64,000 bases of DNA from Pseudomonadota bacterium (GTDB lineage Bacteria; Cyanobacteriota; Vampirovibrionia; Obscuribacterales; Obscuribacteraceae): positions 1 to 64,000 of the forward strand of contig JAJPJO010000168.1 in assembly GCA_021324135.1 (NCBI GenBank). Reading direction: 5' to 3'. Positions 51,759-61,221 of the stretch are shown here, one piece after another. The notes under the pieces were generated by a model. It was not told the DNA's origin. It searched no databases and worked only from the letters and a program-made list of their open reading frames with translations. Each line of letters opens with the position of its first letter. The first letter of the stretch is position 1. The position numbers and the translations under genes were made by a program.

Positions 51759-53663
51759 CTAGCGCAGTCCATTCAAAAATTGATTCCATCCGCCTTGATT
51801 GCCAACGCCTTCTTTCTTATATACGGCACTCGGCTCCAGCGCTTTTTCATAAAGATCCAGCTTTTTCACGTATGGTGGCAAGCTGATCAGTTTCTCTATG
51901 GAACGACAAACCAGATCTGAGCCTTGCAAGAAGTCTTGGTCCGATCCTTTTAAACTAAGCTGCAGCCTGGCTACAGCTTCCTTAGTCTCCTGCCAGGTTT
52001 TGGCCACGGCAGGATCGGATAAGACATCTTTGTCCGTGTACTCGACCAGCGCCACCATATTTGGTAGCCTCTCTGCATATTGCTTGCGCGCCTCGAGTGA
52101 ATCCTCTTTCTTTCCAACCGCCAGCATTCTCGTCAGCCACAGCCGATTAGCCGCCGACTGCCTTGTGTCGAGCAGTTCTGATGACGGCAGAAAAACTGAC
52201 AGCCCGCCCAGATCTTTATACTTGATCGATTGTGCAGAGGCAGGATACCGGCCTGGGAAATAGCTCGCTTCAAATATTGTATGCTCCGAGCCATGATAGG
52301 CTGAGGTTAAACCTTTGCCGGCATCTCGCAATTTCTGAATAGCCTCTTTTACCGATCCGTCGGGATCGACTAACTTACCTGATGTGATTGCCTCATCGAG
52401 CCGGCCGAGGAACAGCTTCAAGTCACGCTTGTGCACTTCTCGTCGCGGATCGGCAATGCCGCTGATTCCATAGTTATAAATTCCGCCGTATCTTGGAACG
52501 GAATCGATGATCTGCTTGAGCGCTCTTTTTCCTGAGGGATCTTGAACCGTTTTTAACAAGGCTGCACCGAGCTGATCGAGAGAGGAATTGAAAGACGGAA
52601 CAGCATCTAAGTTGAAGAGCGCCAGTGAGTCGGTTGCCGACAGCGTTCGTCCATCGTTTGCGCCGCGGTCCGCTTCAGCGATGATCGCCTTGCCGAGCTC
52701 GTCTTCATCCATTCCCGGTTTCTTCAGCAACTGGCGGAGCCAGGCATTTAAATTCTGTCCGTTGACATTTTCTCTGCGATCGACAAGCTCCGTTTCGGCC
52801 GAAGCAATCAATCGTTTTGCCACGTTATGGCCTCGCCGCAGGATGTCATCCTCAGCCATTAAACAAGCATCGAGATCGAGTAGATGCAAACGTTGATGTC
52901 CGGAGCCTGCCAATCCGCGCTCAATCGATCTTTCAAATGCAGCGGCGGAGACATCGCCTTGATCGCCTGTTACACCGGCGTTTCCATCACCATGTCCAAA
53001 GAAATCGAGCGCCACTCTTTTGGCGGGATAGTTCTTCAAGGCAAACTGCAAGAGGTTGCTCAAGTCATCCTCATGCGCTTTCGACTCTCTTTTGGGCAGC
53101 TCCTCTATGCGCCCATCCTTTATTACATAGCGCCTCAATGTAAACGCACCTGGATCGGCAATTCCCGGTCTGCGATTATCAAGCACGGCCGAGGAGTTCG
53201 ACCCGGCGATGCGCGCCAGTTGTTGTTGAGCTGAAGGCGGGCTCGGCTCGATTGATTGCACTACTATTGTGATCGGTTTGCCTTTTGTTTCATCCTTAAG
53301 ATCAAAAAGCCGCTGCAACTTATCTTCGGCTCCGAGCTTGCCGCGCGCCGTGCGCTCGTTGAAGTTCGCAATCAGATCGACAACAATCGTCCATTCTTGT
53401 TGAGCGGTTGCCGTTTTTTCAAGCAGATCAAATCTACTGCCGGTGGTCTGCGTCTTATCAGGCTTAATGCCCATTTTTTCGAGCTTGCCGAGGTTGGGGC
53501 TGCCAGGACGCACCGGGCTATCCAGCGGTCCAAGGCAGGTTGGTATGGGCTGCTCATCGAACAGGGGTCCGAGCAATGCAGCCGGACGATCGCCGATCGA
53601 TGGAGATTGTTTTACATGGTCGATTTGTTCGTTCAGGCAATACTTCATGGATCGTGGAACCAT
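51759..53663 (-). CDS. Clostripain-family (C11) cysteine peptidase
   Basis: The central region of this 634-residue protein shows the C11 dyad: H224 in VALDFFGHGDGNAG and C267 in LLDLDACLMAEDDI, each at the end of a hydrophobic strand as in clostripain and gingipain-like folds. WTIVVDLIANFNER (about 91) begins the first strand of the caspase-like domain. Residues 1-88 and 400-634 are unassigned. No signal peptide is evident. The start is uncertain: ATG 53663 and ATG 53648 are both possible. Upstream of the papain-like peptidase gene on the same strand by 436 bases. Known relatives cleave after Arg or Lys. Confidence 0.8.
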   Translation of the reverse strand: MVPRSMKYCLNEQIDHVKQSPSIGDRPAALLGPLFDEQPIPTCLGPLDSPVRPGSPNLGKLEKMGIKPDKTQTTGSRFDLLEKTATAQQEWTIVVDLIANFNERTARGKLGAEDKLQRLFDLKDETKGKPITIVVQSIEPSPPSAQQQLARIAGSNSSAVLDNRRPGIADPGAFTLRRYVIKDGRIEELPKRESKAHEDDLSNLLQFALKNYPAKRVALDFFGHGDGNAGVTGDQGDVSAAAFERSIERGLAGSGHQRLHLLDLDACLMAEDDILRRGHNVAKRLIASAETELVDRRENVNGQNLNAWLRQLLKKPGMDEDELGKAIIAEADRGANDGRTLSATDSLALFNLDAVPSFNSSLDQLGAALLKTVQDPSGKRALKQIIDSVPRYGGIYNYGISGIADPRREVHKRDLKLFLGRLDEAITSGKLVDPDGSVKEAIQKLRDAGKGLTSAYHGSEHTIFEASYFPGRYPASAQSIKYKDLGGLSVFLPSSELLDTRQSAANRLWLTRMLAVGKKEDSLEARKQYAERLPNMVALVEYTDKDVLSDPAVAKTWQETKEAVARLQLSLKGSDQDFLQGSDLVCRSIEKLISLPPYVKKLDLYEKALEPSAVYKKEGVGNQGGWNQFLNGLR

Positions 53664-54016
53664 ATCTATCCAGCCCGAAACACGCCTGTTCGGCTGAATG
53701 TGCCAATAGCAGTGAAAGCGATCAGTTCAGATGTCTTCTCTCACCACATGGATGGTGATGAAATGCGCTGCCCATGAGGTGCCGGGTGCAGAGGGAAGCG
53801 AGCAGGCAGCCGCAATTAAATTCAGGGGTGTTTGCATATTATTCATTTGAAAGGCATTTGTCATCCGTGCCAATACGTATTTGAGATTGCACAATATCAA
53901 AAGAGTTTTCAAATTCCACGATAATTCCACGAGCTTGCAGTAAGCTGCTTGATTGGATCCCAAATTTGCACCCTCAAACCTGAGTTTCCGCTCAGTCTTA
54001 CTCGCTGCACCAACCT
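53664..54016. other. 353-bp divergent region between peptidase and glycosidase genes
   Basis: Should contain promoters in both directions. Two copies of AATTCCACGA, at 53912-53921 and 53923-53932, lie one helical turn apart, as tandem binding sites often do. AAGC/GCTT-type pairing is possible at about 53932-53953. No gene recognised. Confidence 0.4.
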
Positions 54017-55504
54017 ATGACTGAAACGCTTGGTGACAAACCAACCGCTGATGCATTGCAAGGCACTCAAAGGCATCTTGAGTGTTCGAAGCAAGCTGCC
54101 CCTGATGCGCAGAGCTGGGGAAACAAGGGTAGCGATTCGAATCAGCTCTGGCTGCAGGCTAAAACGAACTCGTGCAATTTGCAGAGCATGGGCTTTCCGA
54201 GTTTTCAGGTCAGCGACCAAAGCCTCACCTTCTTCACGGCCGAACGGCAGGATGTGAATGCTGCCGAGCGCACCACACATGATACCAATGCAAAAGCCGA
54301 CAAGCAAGACGGTGCGCCGAAAAGAGCTCAGCCTCAAGCGCTCGATCAGGCGATTCCCGTGGGGCGGCCCTGGGACAAAATTACCAATGAGCTTCCCGGC
54401 GTTTCAGATCTCGAGTCTATGGCCAGGCACAGCATCGTATTTGGCAGCACGAACATGTTTCACTTGAGATGGAATAATCAAGAGTGGCATGGACTCTCCA
54501 CTGGATTTGACGGAGAGGCGGAATCAAGGCAGATGCACACCGATCTGCAGCATCTGAATAAGAACATAAAAGTTCTGGCTGAGCTCCGTTACCGCGATGC
54601 AAGCCCGAAGGATTATCTTCCGGAGAACCACCCGTGGTGGATGCGCGATCCGAGCAAGTCCGGCGACAACAGGGTAGACGGCTACCCCGATCAGCACAAT
54701 AACCCATACAAGATGCTTGATTTTACCAACCCGGCATTCCAGGACAGGATTGCAGCTCAGGCTAAAGCAGCCGTGCAGTCTGGTGGCGTGGACGGTATCA
54801 TGTTCGATTGGTTTAACGACGGACGCTTTATGGGCAAGCATGTCGATGCACAAGGAAAACTGGTCGATTACGATGCCGCGCGACTGCAGCTGCTGCAAAA
54901 AGTTCGCCGTGCCATTGGCGACGACAAGCTGATTCTTATCAATACAAACGACGTGCAAATGCCCCAATCCGTGACTAACTTAGTCAACGGCTATTACATG
55001 GAATGCACAAATCCAGACGGGAAAAATCCTGATGGCACGAAGGCTCGGCAGGACTGGAGACGAATTGAGAACACACTCGATTATGCAGAGAAAAACACGC
55101 GATCGCCCCACATAAATATCGTGCAAACGTGGTTCGACGAAAACCAGGATGCAAATGACTTGAGCAAGATGCGAGCGACAGTGGGGCTGGTTCTGACACA
55201 CGCTCCTGACGGCTACGCCTTAATAGCCGAAAACAACGGTCCGCACATGGAAGAGCATCGACACAGGTGGTTCGATTTCTACAATACGAAGCTCGGCAAA
55301 GTGGATGGCGAAATGCTCAGGCGACCAGACGGCTCGACAACGCGAGAGTATGAAAATGGAACCGTTCTTTACAATCCTGCATATAATGGGGAGCCGGCGC
55401 GAATTGATTTTCCTGAGCCCCGCTATAGCGTGAAGGATAAAGTCTGGTCGAAAACTTTTGAAGTGAAACCCAGAGATGCTGACATCTTTTTGCGAGCTGA
55501 TTAA
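54017..55504 (+). CDS. Putative glycoside hydrolase (GHL15-like)
   Basis: Residues about 130-420 of 495 form a probable TIM barrel: FGSTNMFHLRWNNQEWHG, the acidic motif GGVDGIMFDWFNDGR (about 257-271) with a likely catalytic Asp, IGDDKLILINTND, NGYYMECTNP and HINIVQTWFDEN. The arrangement is like hypothetical glycosyl hydrolase family 15 and GH114-type proteins. The C-terminal 80 residues carry GTVLYNPAYN and FPEPRYSV, a feature found in these proteins. Residues 1-120 are polar, without a signal peptide. The ribosome site is weak. It is divergent from the C11 peptidase gene. Confidence 0.72.
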   Translation: MTETLGDKPTADALQGTQRHLECSKQAAPDAQSWGNKGSDSNQLWLQAKTNSCNLQSMGFPSFQVSDQSLTFFTAERQDVNAAERTTHDTNAKADKQDGAPKRAQPQALDQAIPVGRPWDKITNELPGVSDLESMARHSIVFGSTNMFHLRWNNQEWHGLSTGFDGEAESRQMHTDLQHLNKNIKVLAELRYRDASPKDYLPENHPWWMRDPSKSGDNRVDGYPDQHNNPYKMLDFTNPAFQDRIAAQAKAAVQSGGVDGIMFDWFNDGRFMGKHVDAQGKLVDYDAARLQLLQKVRRAIGDDKLILINTNDVQMPQSVTNLVNGYYMECTNPDGKNPDGTKARQDWRRIENTLDYAEKNTRSPHINIVQTWFDENQDANDLSKMRATVGLVLTHAPDGYALIAENNGPHMEEHRHRWFDFYNTKLGKVDGEMLRRPDGSTTREYENGTVLYNPAYNGEPARIDFPEPRYSVKDKVWSKTFEVKPRDADIFLRAD

Positions 55505-55551
55505 TCTGAGCTTCCTGTGAGAGAATGTTCTGCTCCATCAGAGGAAGACAT

Positions 55552-56604
55552 ATGACACAGGCAAGCAAAACAGCGTCCGTGGAGCAGAGTACAAAAGCAG
55601 GCCGGGCAGCCGTGGTTGAAAAGCCCGGCGGTCCACTGCAGTTCACCTCGAGAGATTACCGAATAACAAACAGCCGCGACGTGAGAATCAAAATAAAAGC
55701 GTGCGGTATTTGCCATTCGGACAGCTTTGCTTTCACCGGTCATTTTCCGGGATTGAAATACCCGATCATTCCCGGACATGAAATTGTTGGAACGGTCGAT
55801 GAGGTCGGCTCCGAAGTGAGGCGCCTGAGCGTAGGCGATCGGGTTGGGGTGGGCTGGCACGCCGGCCACTGCCATGAATGCGGCGCATGCAGAAGCGGTG
55901 ACTTTATCGCGTGCGACAAATTACAGACGCCGGGCATCACCAGAGATGGTGGCTATGCCGAATACGGAATTTTTCCGGAAGAGGTTTGTGCAATCGTTCC
56001 TGAAAAGTTGGAATTCAGCGAAGCGGCACCATTGCTGTGCGCCGGCATCACCACGTACAATGCCCTGAGACACGCCGGTGCATTGCCGGGAGATACGGTA
56101 GCTGTGCTCGGACTGGGTGGATTAGGGCATCTCGGCGTGCAATTCGCCGCCAAGATGGGTTACAGAACAGTAGCTATAGCGCGGGGCAGCGACAAAGCCG
56201 AGTTCGCCGGTCAGCTTGGCGCACACGTCTACATTGACTCGCAGAAGAGCACAGCCGTAGATGAATTGAATAAAATCGGCGGGGCCAAAGTTTTGCTCTC
56301 TACGATCACCAGTGCCGACGCGATGACACCATGGGTGGAGGCGCTATCGCTCAACGGGAAGATGGTCGTGGTGGGCGCTGATGTACAACCGCTGCGGATA
56401 AGCCCCATCGCTCTAATATCGAGAAGACGCACCGTCACCGGTTGGCCAAGCGGAACCGCCAAGGATTCGGAGGACTGTTTGAACTTCGCCGCTCGGCACG
56501 GCATACGAGCCATGGTCGAGACATATCCTCTGGCTAAAGCCGAGGACGCTTACAACCGCATGATGAGCGGCAAAGCGCGCTTTCGGGTGGTGGTCGAGCC
56601 TTAG
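55552..56604 (+). CDS. Zinc-dependent alcohol dehydrogenase
   Basis: ATG 55552 is preferred (GAGGAAG upstream), giving 350 residues. The catalytic zinc site is C51 in CGICHSD with H76-E77 in PGHEIVG; the structural zinc cluster is HCHECGACRSGDFIAC (about 110-125); VLGLGGLGHLGVQFA is the nucleotide-binding turn. This is the cinnamyl-alcohol/AdhP-like medium-chain dehydrogenase group, cytosolic and NAD(P)-dependent. It stands 47 bases after the glycosidase gene. Substrate unknown. Confidence 0.95.
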   Translation: MTQASKTASVEQSTKAGRAAVVEKPGGPLQFTSRDYRITNSRDVRIKIKACGICHSDSFAFTGHFPGLKYPIIPGHEIVGTVDEVGSEVRRLSVGDRVGVGWHAGHCHECGACRSGDFIACDKLQTPGITRDGGYAEYGIFPEEVCAIVPEKLEFSEAAPLLCAGITTYNALRHAGALPGDTVAVLGLGGLGHLGVQFAAKMGYRTVAIARGSDKAEFAGQLGAHVYIDSQKSTAVDELNKIGGAKVLLSTITSADAMTPWVEALSLNGKMVVVGADVQPLRISPIALISRRRTVTGWPSGTAKDSEDCLNFAARHGIRAMVETYPLAKAEDAYNRMMSGKARFRVVVEP

Positions 56605-56754
56605 AGCTCTTGCAACCTAATTGCTAGTAGAAAAGAATCTTCTCGCCGGAACTAACTGTGCGGGATGATTCGCCAATTAGACTTTTGATGTGAATCTGCA
56701 TGAGTGCAGCCCATGTTGTTGCGTAGTCAAATGGTAAACGAACTAGACACTTCG

Positions 56755-57423
56755 TTAACGTATTCTCGGGTAAAGGTAAAGTACATCTAGTTTCGGGGAT
56801 AAGAAATGCCTGTGAGGACTGCCAGGACTTGTCCTCGACCTGTATCGGATCACTTGATCCGTGAAGGTCTTTTGATCGACTTTGGGTGGTTTGCTTCTCT
56901 CCATTAATGCTTCCGCCTGCTTCACCGAAGCTTCATCAGCAAATTCGATAAGATTCTGCCGAAGGTTGCGCGTTTGTGCCCGCGCAACCGGGAACCTATA
57001 GTCATAGCCGTCCTTTCCAGATATCTCTCCCTTCAGAACTGTGTCAACCCAATGCTCCGTCTGGACGGCAGCTTCGCACGTCAAAAAATATTCGTAGTCG
57101 TAAATCAAGGCGAGGTAATAGTGTCTGATTCGCGTTCTTAGTGAGTCCATTGAGCAAATGTCCTTGGTCCAAACCTCTTGTCGTTGGTTACAACCGCACT
57201 TATAAGGGACATCCGTGATCGCCTGAAGTTCTGCCTCATCGACGTTGTTGACTAACTTGGAAAGATTCTCCAGGGTGTATTGCTGTGTAGTATCGATAGA
57301 AGTAGTATCGAGAGAACCGGCGCCGCGCTCGTCTTCTATGATTTGCTCCACCAATGACTTTGCCAGGACCGGGGATTGGCAGCCAAGGAACATGGTGAAG
57401 CATACTAAAGAGATAATCTTCAT
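56755..57423 (-). CDS. Secreted hypothetical protein (222 aa)
   Basis: ATG 57423 (MKIISLVCFTMFLGCQSPVLA) begins a clear signal peptide; the ORF extends upstream to 57486, but those residues do not fit. LGC could be a lipobox, though cleavage after VLA is as likely. The mature part contains IEDERGAGSLDTTSID, a YKCGCNQR cysteine pair and charged helices (VDQKTFTDQVIRYRSR). No family recognised. The gene stands alone between the dehydrogenase and the toxin-antitoxin genes. Confidence 0.65.
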   Translation of the reverse strand: MKIISLVCFTMFLGCQSPVLAKSLVEQIIEDERGAGSLDTTSIDTTQQYTLENLSKLVNNVDEAELQAITDVPYKCGCNQRQEVWTKDICSMDSLRTRIRHYYLALIYDYEYFLTCEAAVQTEHWVDTVLKGEISGKDGYDYRFPVARAQTRNLRQNLIEFADEASVKQAEALMERSKPPKVDQKTFTDQVIRYRSRTSPGSPHRHFLSPKLDVLYLYPRIR

Positions 57424-57615
57424 TGTTTTGCAGCGCGTATTCTGCAGCGGTTCAACAATTGACGGCATCTGTATCCAGTTTGACATCTATTCGCATAACC
57501 TAAAAGCTGTTTCGACTATTTCGAGCCTTGCGACCATTTCGACAATTCTAAGAAGCTCCAGTGACGCCTTGCCGATGACCAGGGCGAGGCTCGCTCGGCA
57601 CAAGACCTGGCTTTA

Positions 57616-57634
57616 TTTATAGAATTCCTATAAA
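57616..57634. promoter_or_regulatory. Operator/promoter of the BrnT-BrnA-like module
   Basis: TTTATAG-AATTC-CTATAAA has perfect seven-base arms and lies eight bases before the GTG of the toxin gene. TATAAA within it (57629-57634) is a good -10 box, so a repressor bound here would block transcription. Autorepression of this kind is known for BrnTA and related type II modules. Confidence 0.6.
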
Positions 57635-57642
57635 ATCCTAGA

Positions 57643-57894
57643 GTGGACATCCGATTTCACCGTGAGAATCTGGCAAAGCATAATGTCTCTCCCGAGGAGG
57701 TCGAGGAGTGTTTCGCAGACGAAAGAAAAATATTGCGGGCAGCATCGGGCAGCTATTGGCTAATTGCTAAGACAGAAGCTGGAAGATATCTCGAAATCGG
57801 ATTTTTGCGCGAACCAAACGAAAGTGCCTTTGTCTTTCACGCCATGGATGCGAAGCCTTATCAGAAGAAGCAGTACAAGAGAAGGGGCAAGTAA
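57643..57894 (+). CDS. BrnT-like toxin (RelE-fold type II)
   Basis: GTG 57643 starts MDIRFHRENLAKHNVSPEEV, with the N-L-x-KH-x-V-x-x-x-EVEE pattern of BrnT proteins; the strand pair YWLIAKTEAGRYLEIGF and the closing A-x-x-x-x-R-like KPYQKKQYKRRGK also fit. BrnT is a small RNase that slows translation. At 83 residues it has the family's length. No ribosome site precedes it, and a -10 box sits just ahead of the start, so the transcript may be leaderless. The antitoxin gene follows after one base. Confidence 0.7.
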   Translation: MDIRFHRENLAKHNVSPEEVEECFADERKILRAASGSYWLIAKTEAGRYLEIGFLREPNESAFVFHAMDAKPYQKKQYKRRGK

Positions 57895-57895
57895 G

Positions 57896-58282
57896 ATGCC
57901 GTCGAAAAAAAAGAAGTCAAACAAAGTGACTGCCACCACAAAGAAAACAAAGAAGATACCAGCTCCTCCTGGGCCGGAAGTATCGCGCGAACAGATTGAG
58001 TCGTACCTTGCTGAGCATTCGCTCGAGGATCTTGATAAAGCCGGTATGACACGGGCGCTCACAGCCGAAGAGACGGAATGGGTTGATAAGCTTTCCGCCG
58101 TAGCCAAAGAGAAAATCAAAGCCCGGAAGGGACGTTCAGGCCAACTCAATCTCGCCATGCCTGCCGATCAGCTTGCTAAATTCAACAAGTATGCCGCTAA
58201 GAAACACATTCCGCCATCGACGCTCGCTCGGGCCTGGATCTTAGAGCGCCTAGACCAGGAGTCAAAGGAAGCTTCCTCATAG
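57896..58282 (+). CDS. BrnA/CopG-like antitoxin
   Basis: The true start is ATG 57896 (MPSKKKKSN), just beyond the toxin stop and preceded by AGAAGGGG; a longer frame from 57764 merely runs through the toxin gene. A lysine-rich N-terminus is followed by a helical region and GQLNLAMPADQLAKF (strand) with NKYAAKKHIPPSTLARAWIL (two helices), a ribbon-helix-helix pattern at the C-terminus. It should bind the palindrome at 57616 and neutralise the toxin. The 128-residue length is longer than usual for BrnA. Confidence 0.72.
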   Translation: MPSKKKKSNKVTATTKKTKKIPAPPGPEVSREQIESYLAEHSLEDLDKAGMTRALTAEETEWVDKLSAVAKEKIKARKGRSGQLNLAMPADQLAKFNKYAAKKHIPPSTLARAWILERLDQESKEASS

Positions 58283-58699
58283 CGTCAAGTTGTTCAGGCA
58301 GTAGACACTTTAGGAATTTTTGAATTGAGCTTCGAGCCTGGTTCTCCGCATGCCACTGTATATAGTGCGAAGGTAAGCTCCCGTTGAAGTCTTAAAGAGC
58401 AAGAGACCGAATAGGAATTGGACTTTCCAACCATTGGCGACGAGTGATAAGCTGCAATCCTTCTCGATAAAAGCTGTTGATTGAGAATCCTTGGGACATG
58501 CACCTTTGTTCGCGGTTTTTCAAAAGCTAATTACACCCATCATTGCCGTGTCTAATATGGCCGCGGTCAGGTAGACGAGATCACCATCGACTGGAAACGA
58601 CTCAAAGGAAAGTGACGCTCTGTCCTTGGAGAGCCAGTTGCCGAGCGAACACAAAAGTGCCGGTCCGTCCACCCCTTGACCAAAAGAATCATCGCCGCA
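58283..58699. other. 417-bp region without a supported gene
   Basis: Several short frames occur on both strands, but none has a ribosome site or a protein-like composition. No repeat or promoter stood out. Confidence 0.4.
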
Positions 58700-58939
58700 T
58701 TACGGAGTGCTCTTGTTCTTAAACATATCCCTGATTTTGGCATCTTCAGTTTCTCGAGCATGATCGTCTAAGGTTGGTTCCTGCTCATTCAGCAGGAGAC
58801 GCTTCGAAGGATCTTCATATGTACCAGTCTTCGGAAGAGCCTCATTACAGACTGTTTCCAGTTTTTGCCATATACAGATCCATCCAAGCAATATCAACAG
58901 CGAGACAAGGACCAGACAAAATACTAATGCTCGTTTCAT
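58700..58939 (-). CDS. Small single-pass membrane protein (79 aa)
   Basis: ATG 58939 (MKRALVFCLVLVSLLILLGW) has AAGGGA nine bases upstream. An N-terminal helix (about residues 4-24) is followed by a charged, probably extracytoplasmic or cytosolic tail ending TEDAKIRDMFKNKSTP. No family recognised. The gene is divergent from topB, with 131 bases between starts. Confidence 0.6.
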   Translation of the reverse strand: MKRALVFCLVLVSLLILLGWICIWQKLETVCNEALPKTGTYEDPSKRLLLNEQEPTLDDHARETEDAKIRDMFKNKSTP

Positions 58940-59070
58940 TAACAGATCCCTTGGTGCTTCTGTTAGCGATCTTACTCGCAAAACTATTCATTTGGGCATC
59001 AAGCTCAGAATCGCCGGGTTTGGAAGACGTCTTGAGCTGACGGAGAGCTGCTTGCTACCATTCAGTTGTT

Positions 59071-61221
59071 ATGAAAGTTGTCCTTGCTGAGAAACCATCA
59101 GTCGCCCGCGACATTGCCGCTGTCCTTGGCGCCAGCACAAAGCGCGATGGTTACTTTGAAGGAAACGGCTGGATCGTCACTTATGCCTTCGGTCACCTTG
59201 TCCAAATTGCCGAACCTGAGGACATGAACTCCGCATGGGGTAAGCCCTGGCGCTTGGATCAGCTGCCCATGATTCCCACCCAATGGAAATATCGCATTGC
59301 CGACAAAGCCGGTCCGCAGTTCAAAGTAATTAAAAAGCTGTTTCTAGATCCCGGCACTAAATCTCTTGTTTGTGCAACAGATGCTGGCCGCGAAGGCGAG
59401 CACATCTTCCGCCTGATCTATAAACTGACCGGCTGCAAAAAACCAATCGAGCGCTTGTGGATAAGCTCCCTTACCCACGAGGCGATCAAAGATGGATTCA
59501 AAAACTTGAAACCATCAAGGCAATTCGACAGCCTCGCTGACGCTGCCTCGGCTCGCGCCCATGCCGATTGGATCGTCGGGCTCAATTTCACACGAGCTTA
59601 CACGGCCTTGAATAACCAGCTCTTCACCATAGGCCGCGTGCAGACACCAACGCTCGCCCTCATCGTGCAAAGACAAATTGAGATCGACAATTTCAAATCT
59701 GAGCTGTTCTGGGAAATTCTCGTCACGTTCGAACCGGGCTTCCTGGCTCGCTACATCAACAATGAAAAACAGACCCGCCTCAATGACTTGACCCTGGCAA
59801 GGAAGGTTATCGCCGACATAACGCCTGTCCGGGAAGGCACGGTCATTGAGGTTGAAACGACAGAGAAGCAATCCAAAGCACCTCCGCTTTATGATCTGCT
59901 CGCTCTTCAAAAGGACGCCAACAAGCGCTTCGGCTACACCGCTCAGGAAACACTCGATCTGGCCCAGAACTTATATGAAGAGCACAAGCTTATTTCCTAT
60001 CCGCGCACCGAGTCGCGACACATATCAACCGATATGGTTGGCGAGCTTCCCCGCATCTTATCGACCGTTTTGCAAGCACCGACCACTACTGAGCTCGCCA
60101 AAAACACATTTGCAAAATATGGTATCACACCTGGTGCCATAACTGTCGCAGAGCTTCGCCCACGCCTCAGCAAAACCTATGTCGACGACACTAAACTGAC
60201 TGATCACCATGCCATCATTCCAACGCCCAAACTGCCGGGCAAAGAATTGCCGCCGAAGCAGCGCAATGTCTACGAGCTCGTGGCGACAAGATTCATGAGC
60301 ATCTTCCTACCTCCTGAGATTCGCGATGAAACAGAGGCGATTTTAAAAATCGCCGAGCATCTCTTTCGCGCCAGAGGAGTCGTCATAAAAGACCCTGGTT
60401 GGACAATTCTTCGCTCAAAAGAAAAGGACAAACAAGAAGACGAAGATACGCAGCAACTGCCGCGCCTTTCAAAAGGACAGCAACTCGCAAAGCGCAAAGA
60501 AGAGTTGAAAGAAGGCAAGACAACCCCGCCAAAACCGTATGATGATGCCAGCTTGCTGACGGCGATGAAGACTGCCGGCAAGCAACTGGATGATGAGGAT
60601 CTAGCCGCCTACATGAAGCAAAGCGGGCTGGGCACGCCAGCCACCCGGGCAGCTATCATCGAGCGTCTTTTGCAATCCGGCTACATCGAGCGCAGCAAAA
60701 AGAGCCTAATTCCAACTGCAAAGGGCAAGGCTCTAATATCAGCCGTCCACGGCGATCTCAAAGACGTAGCCCTGACCGCACGCTGGGAGCAGCAGCTCGC
60801 TGATATGGTCGACGGCCGCGTTAACGCTCAGACATTCGAGTCTGAAATTGCCGACTTTCTCAGCCGCCTCTTAAAAGAGGTCACCAAAACTGGTGGCACT
60901 ATCTCGATACCCAGGGAAACCAAAGAGCGCCGCCAAGCCGAACAACATCTTACCGATGTCGGCAAATGCCCGCTCTGCAAAGAAGGCACCATCCGCCTAA
61001 CGCCCAAGGCGGCTGGCTGTAGCCGATGGAAGGAAGGCTGCAAATTTACCGTCTGGCGCGAGCAGTACGGCAAAAAGCTAAGCGACGCCCAACTCAATGC
61101 TCTGGTCGAAAGCCGCCACACTAAAAAAATCAAAGGCTTTAAGAAGAAGGATGGTTCAGGCACTTATGAAGCGCGCCTGGTCCTAACCAACGACTTCAAG
61201 GTGCGGCTCGACTTTACTTGA
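59071..61221 (+). CDS. topB: DNA topoisomerase III (type IA)
   Basis: The 716-residue protein starts with the Toprim domain (MKVVLAEKPSVARDIAAVLG, with E7, and ATDAGREGE, D104/E108 region), followed by the type IA core with the catalytic Y310 in LISYPRTESRHIS, TDHHAIIPT and GLGTPATRAAIIERL. The C-terminus has a zinc-finger-like CPLCKEGTIRLTPKAAGCSR (Cys-x2-Cys with a later Cys pair) and KSGTFEARL-like end. It relaxes and decatenates DNA via a 5'-phosphotyrosine. A Lys/Glu-rich insertion lies at about 450-485. The length and GREGE-YPRT spacing fit TopB rather than TopA. Confidence 0.93.
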   Translation: MKVVLAEKPSVARDIAAVLGASTKRDGYFEGNGWIVTYAFGHLVQIAEPEDMNSAWGKPWRLDQLPMIPTQWKYRIADKAGPQFKVIKKLFLDPGTKSLVCATDAGREGEHIFRLIYKLTGCKKPIERLWISSLTHEAIKDGFKNLKPSRQFDSLADAASARAHADWIVGLNFTRAYTALNNQLFTIGRVQTPTLALIVQRQIEIDNFKSELFWEILVTFEPGFLARYINNEKQTRLNDLTLARKVIADITPVREGTVIEVETTEKQSKAPPLYDLLALQKDANKRFGYTAQETLDLAQNLYEEHKLISYPRTESRHISTDMVGELPRILSTVLQAPTTTELAKNTFAKYGITPGAITVAELRPRLSKTYVDDTKLTDHHAIIPTPKLPGKELPPKQRNVYELVATRFMSIFLPPEIRDETEAILKIAEHLFRARGVVIKDPGWTILRSKEKDKQEDEDTQQLPRLSKGQQLAKRKEELKEGKTTPPKPYDDASLLTAMKTAGKQLDDEDLAAYMKQSGLGTPATRAAIIERLLQSGYIERSKKSLIPTAKGKALISAVHGDLKDVALTARWEQQLADMVDGRVNAQTFESEIADFLSRLLKEVTKTGGTISIPRETKERRQAEQHLTDVGKCPLCKEGTIRLTPKAAGCSRWKEGCKFTVWREQYGKKLSDAQLNALVESRHTKKIKGFKKKDGSGTYEARLVLTNDFKVRLDFT

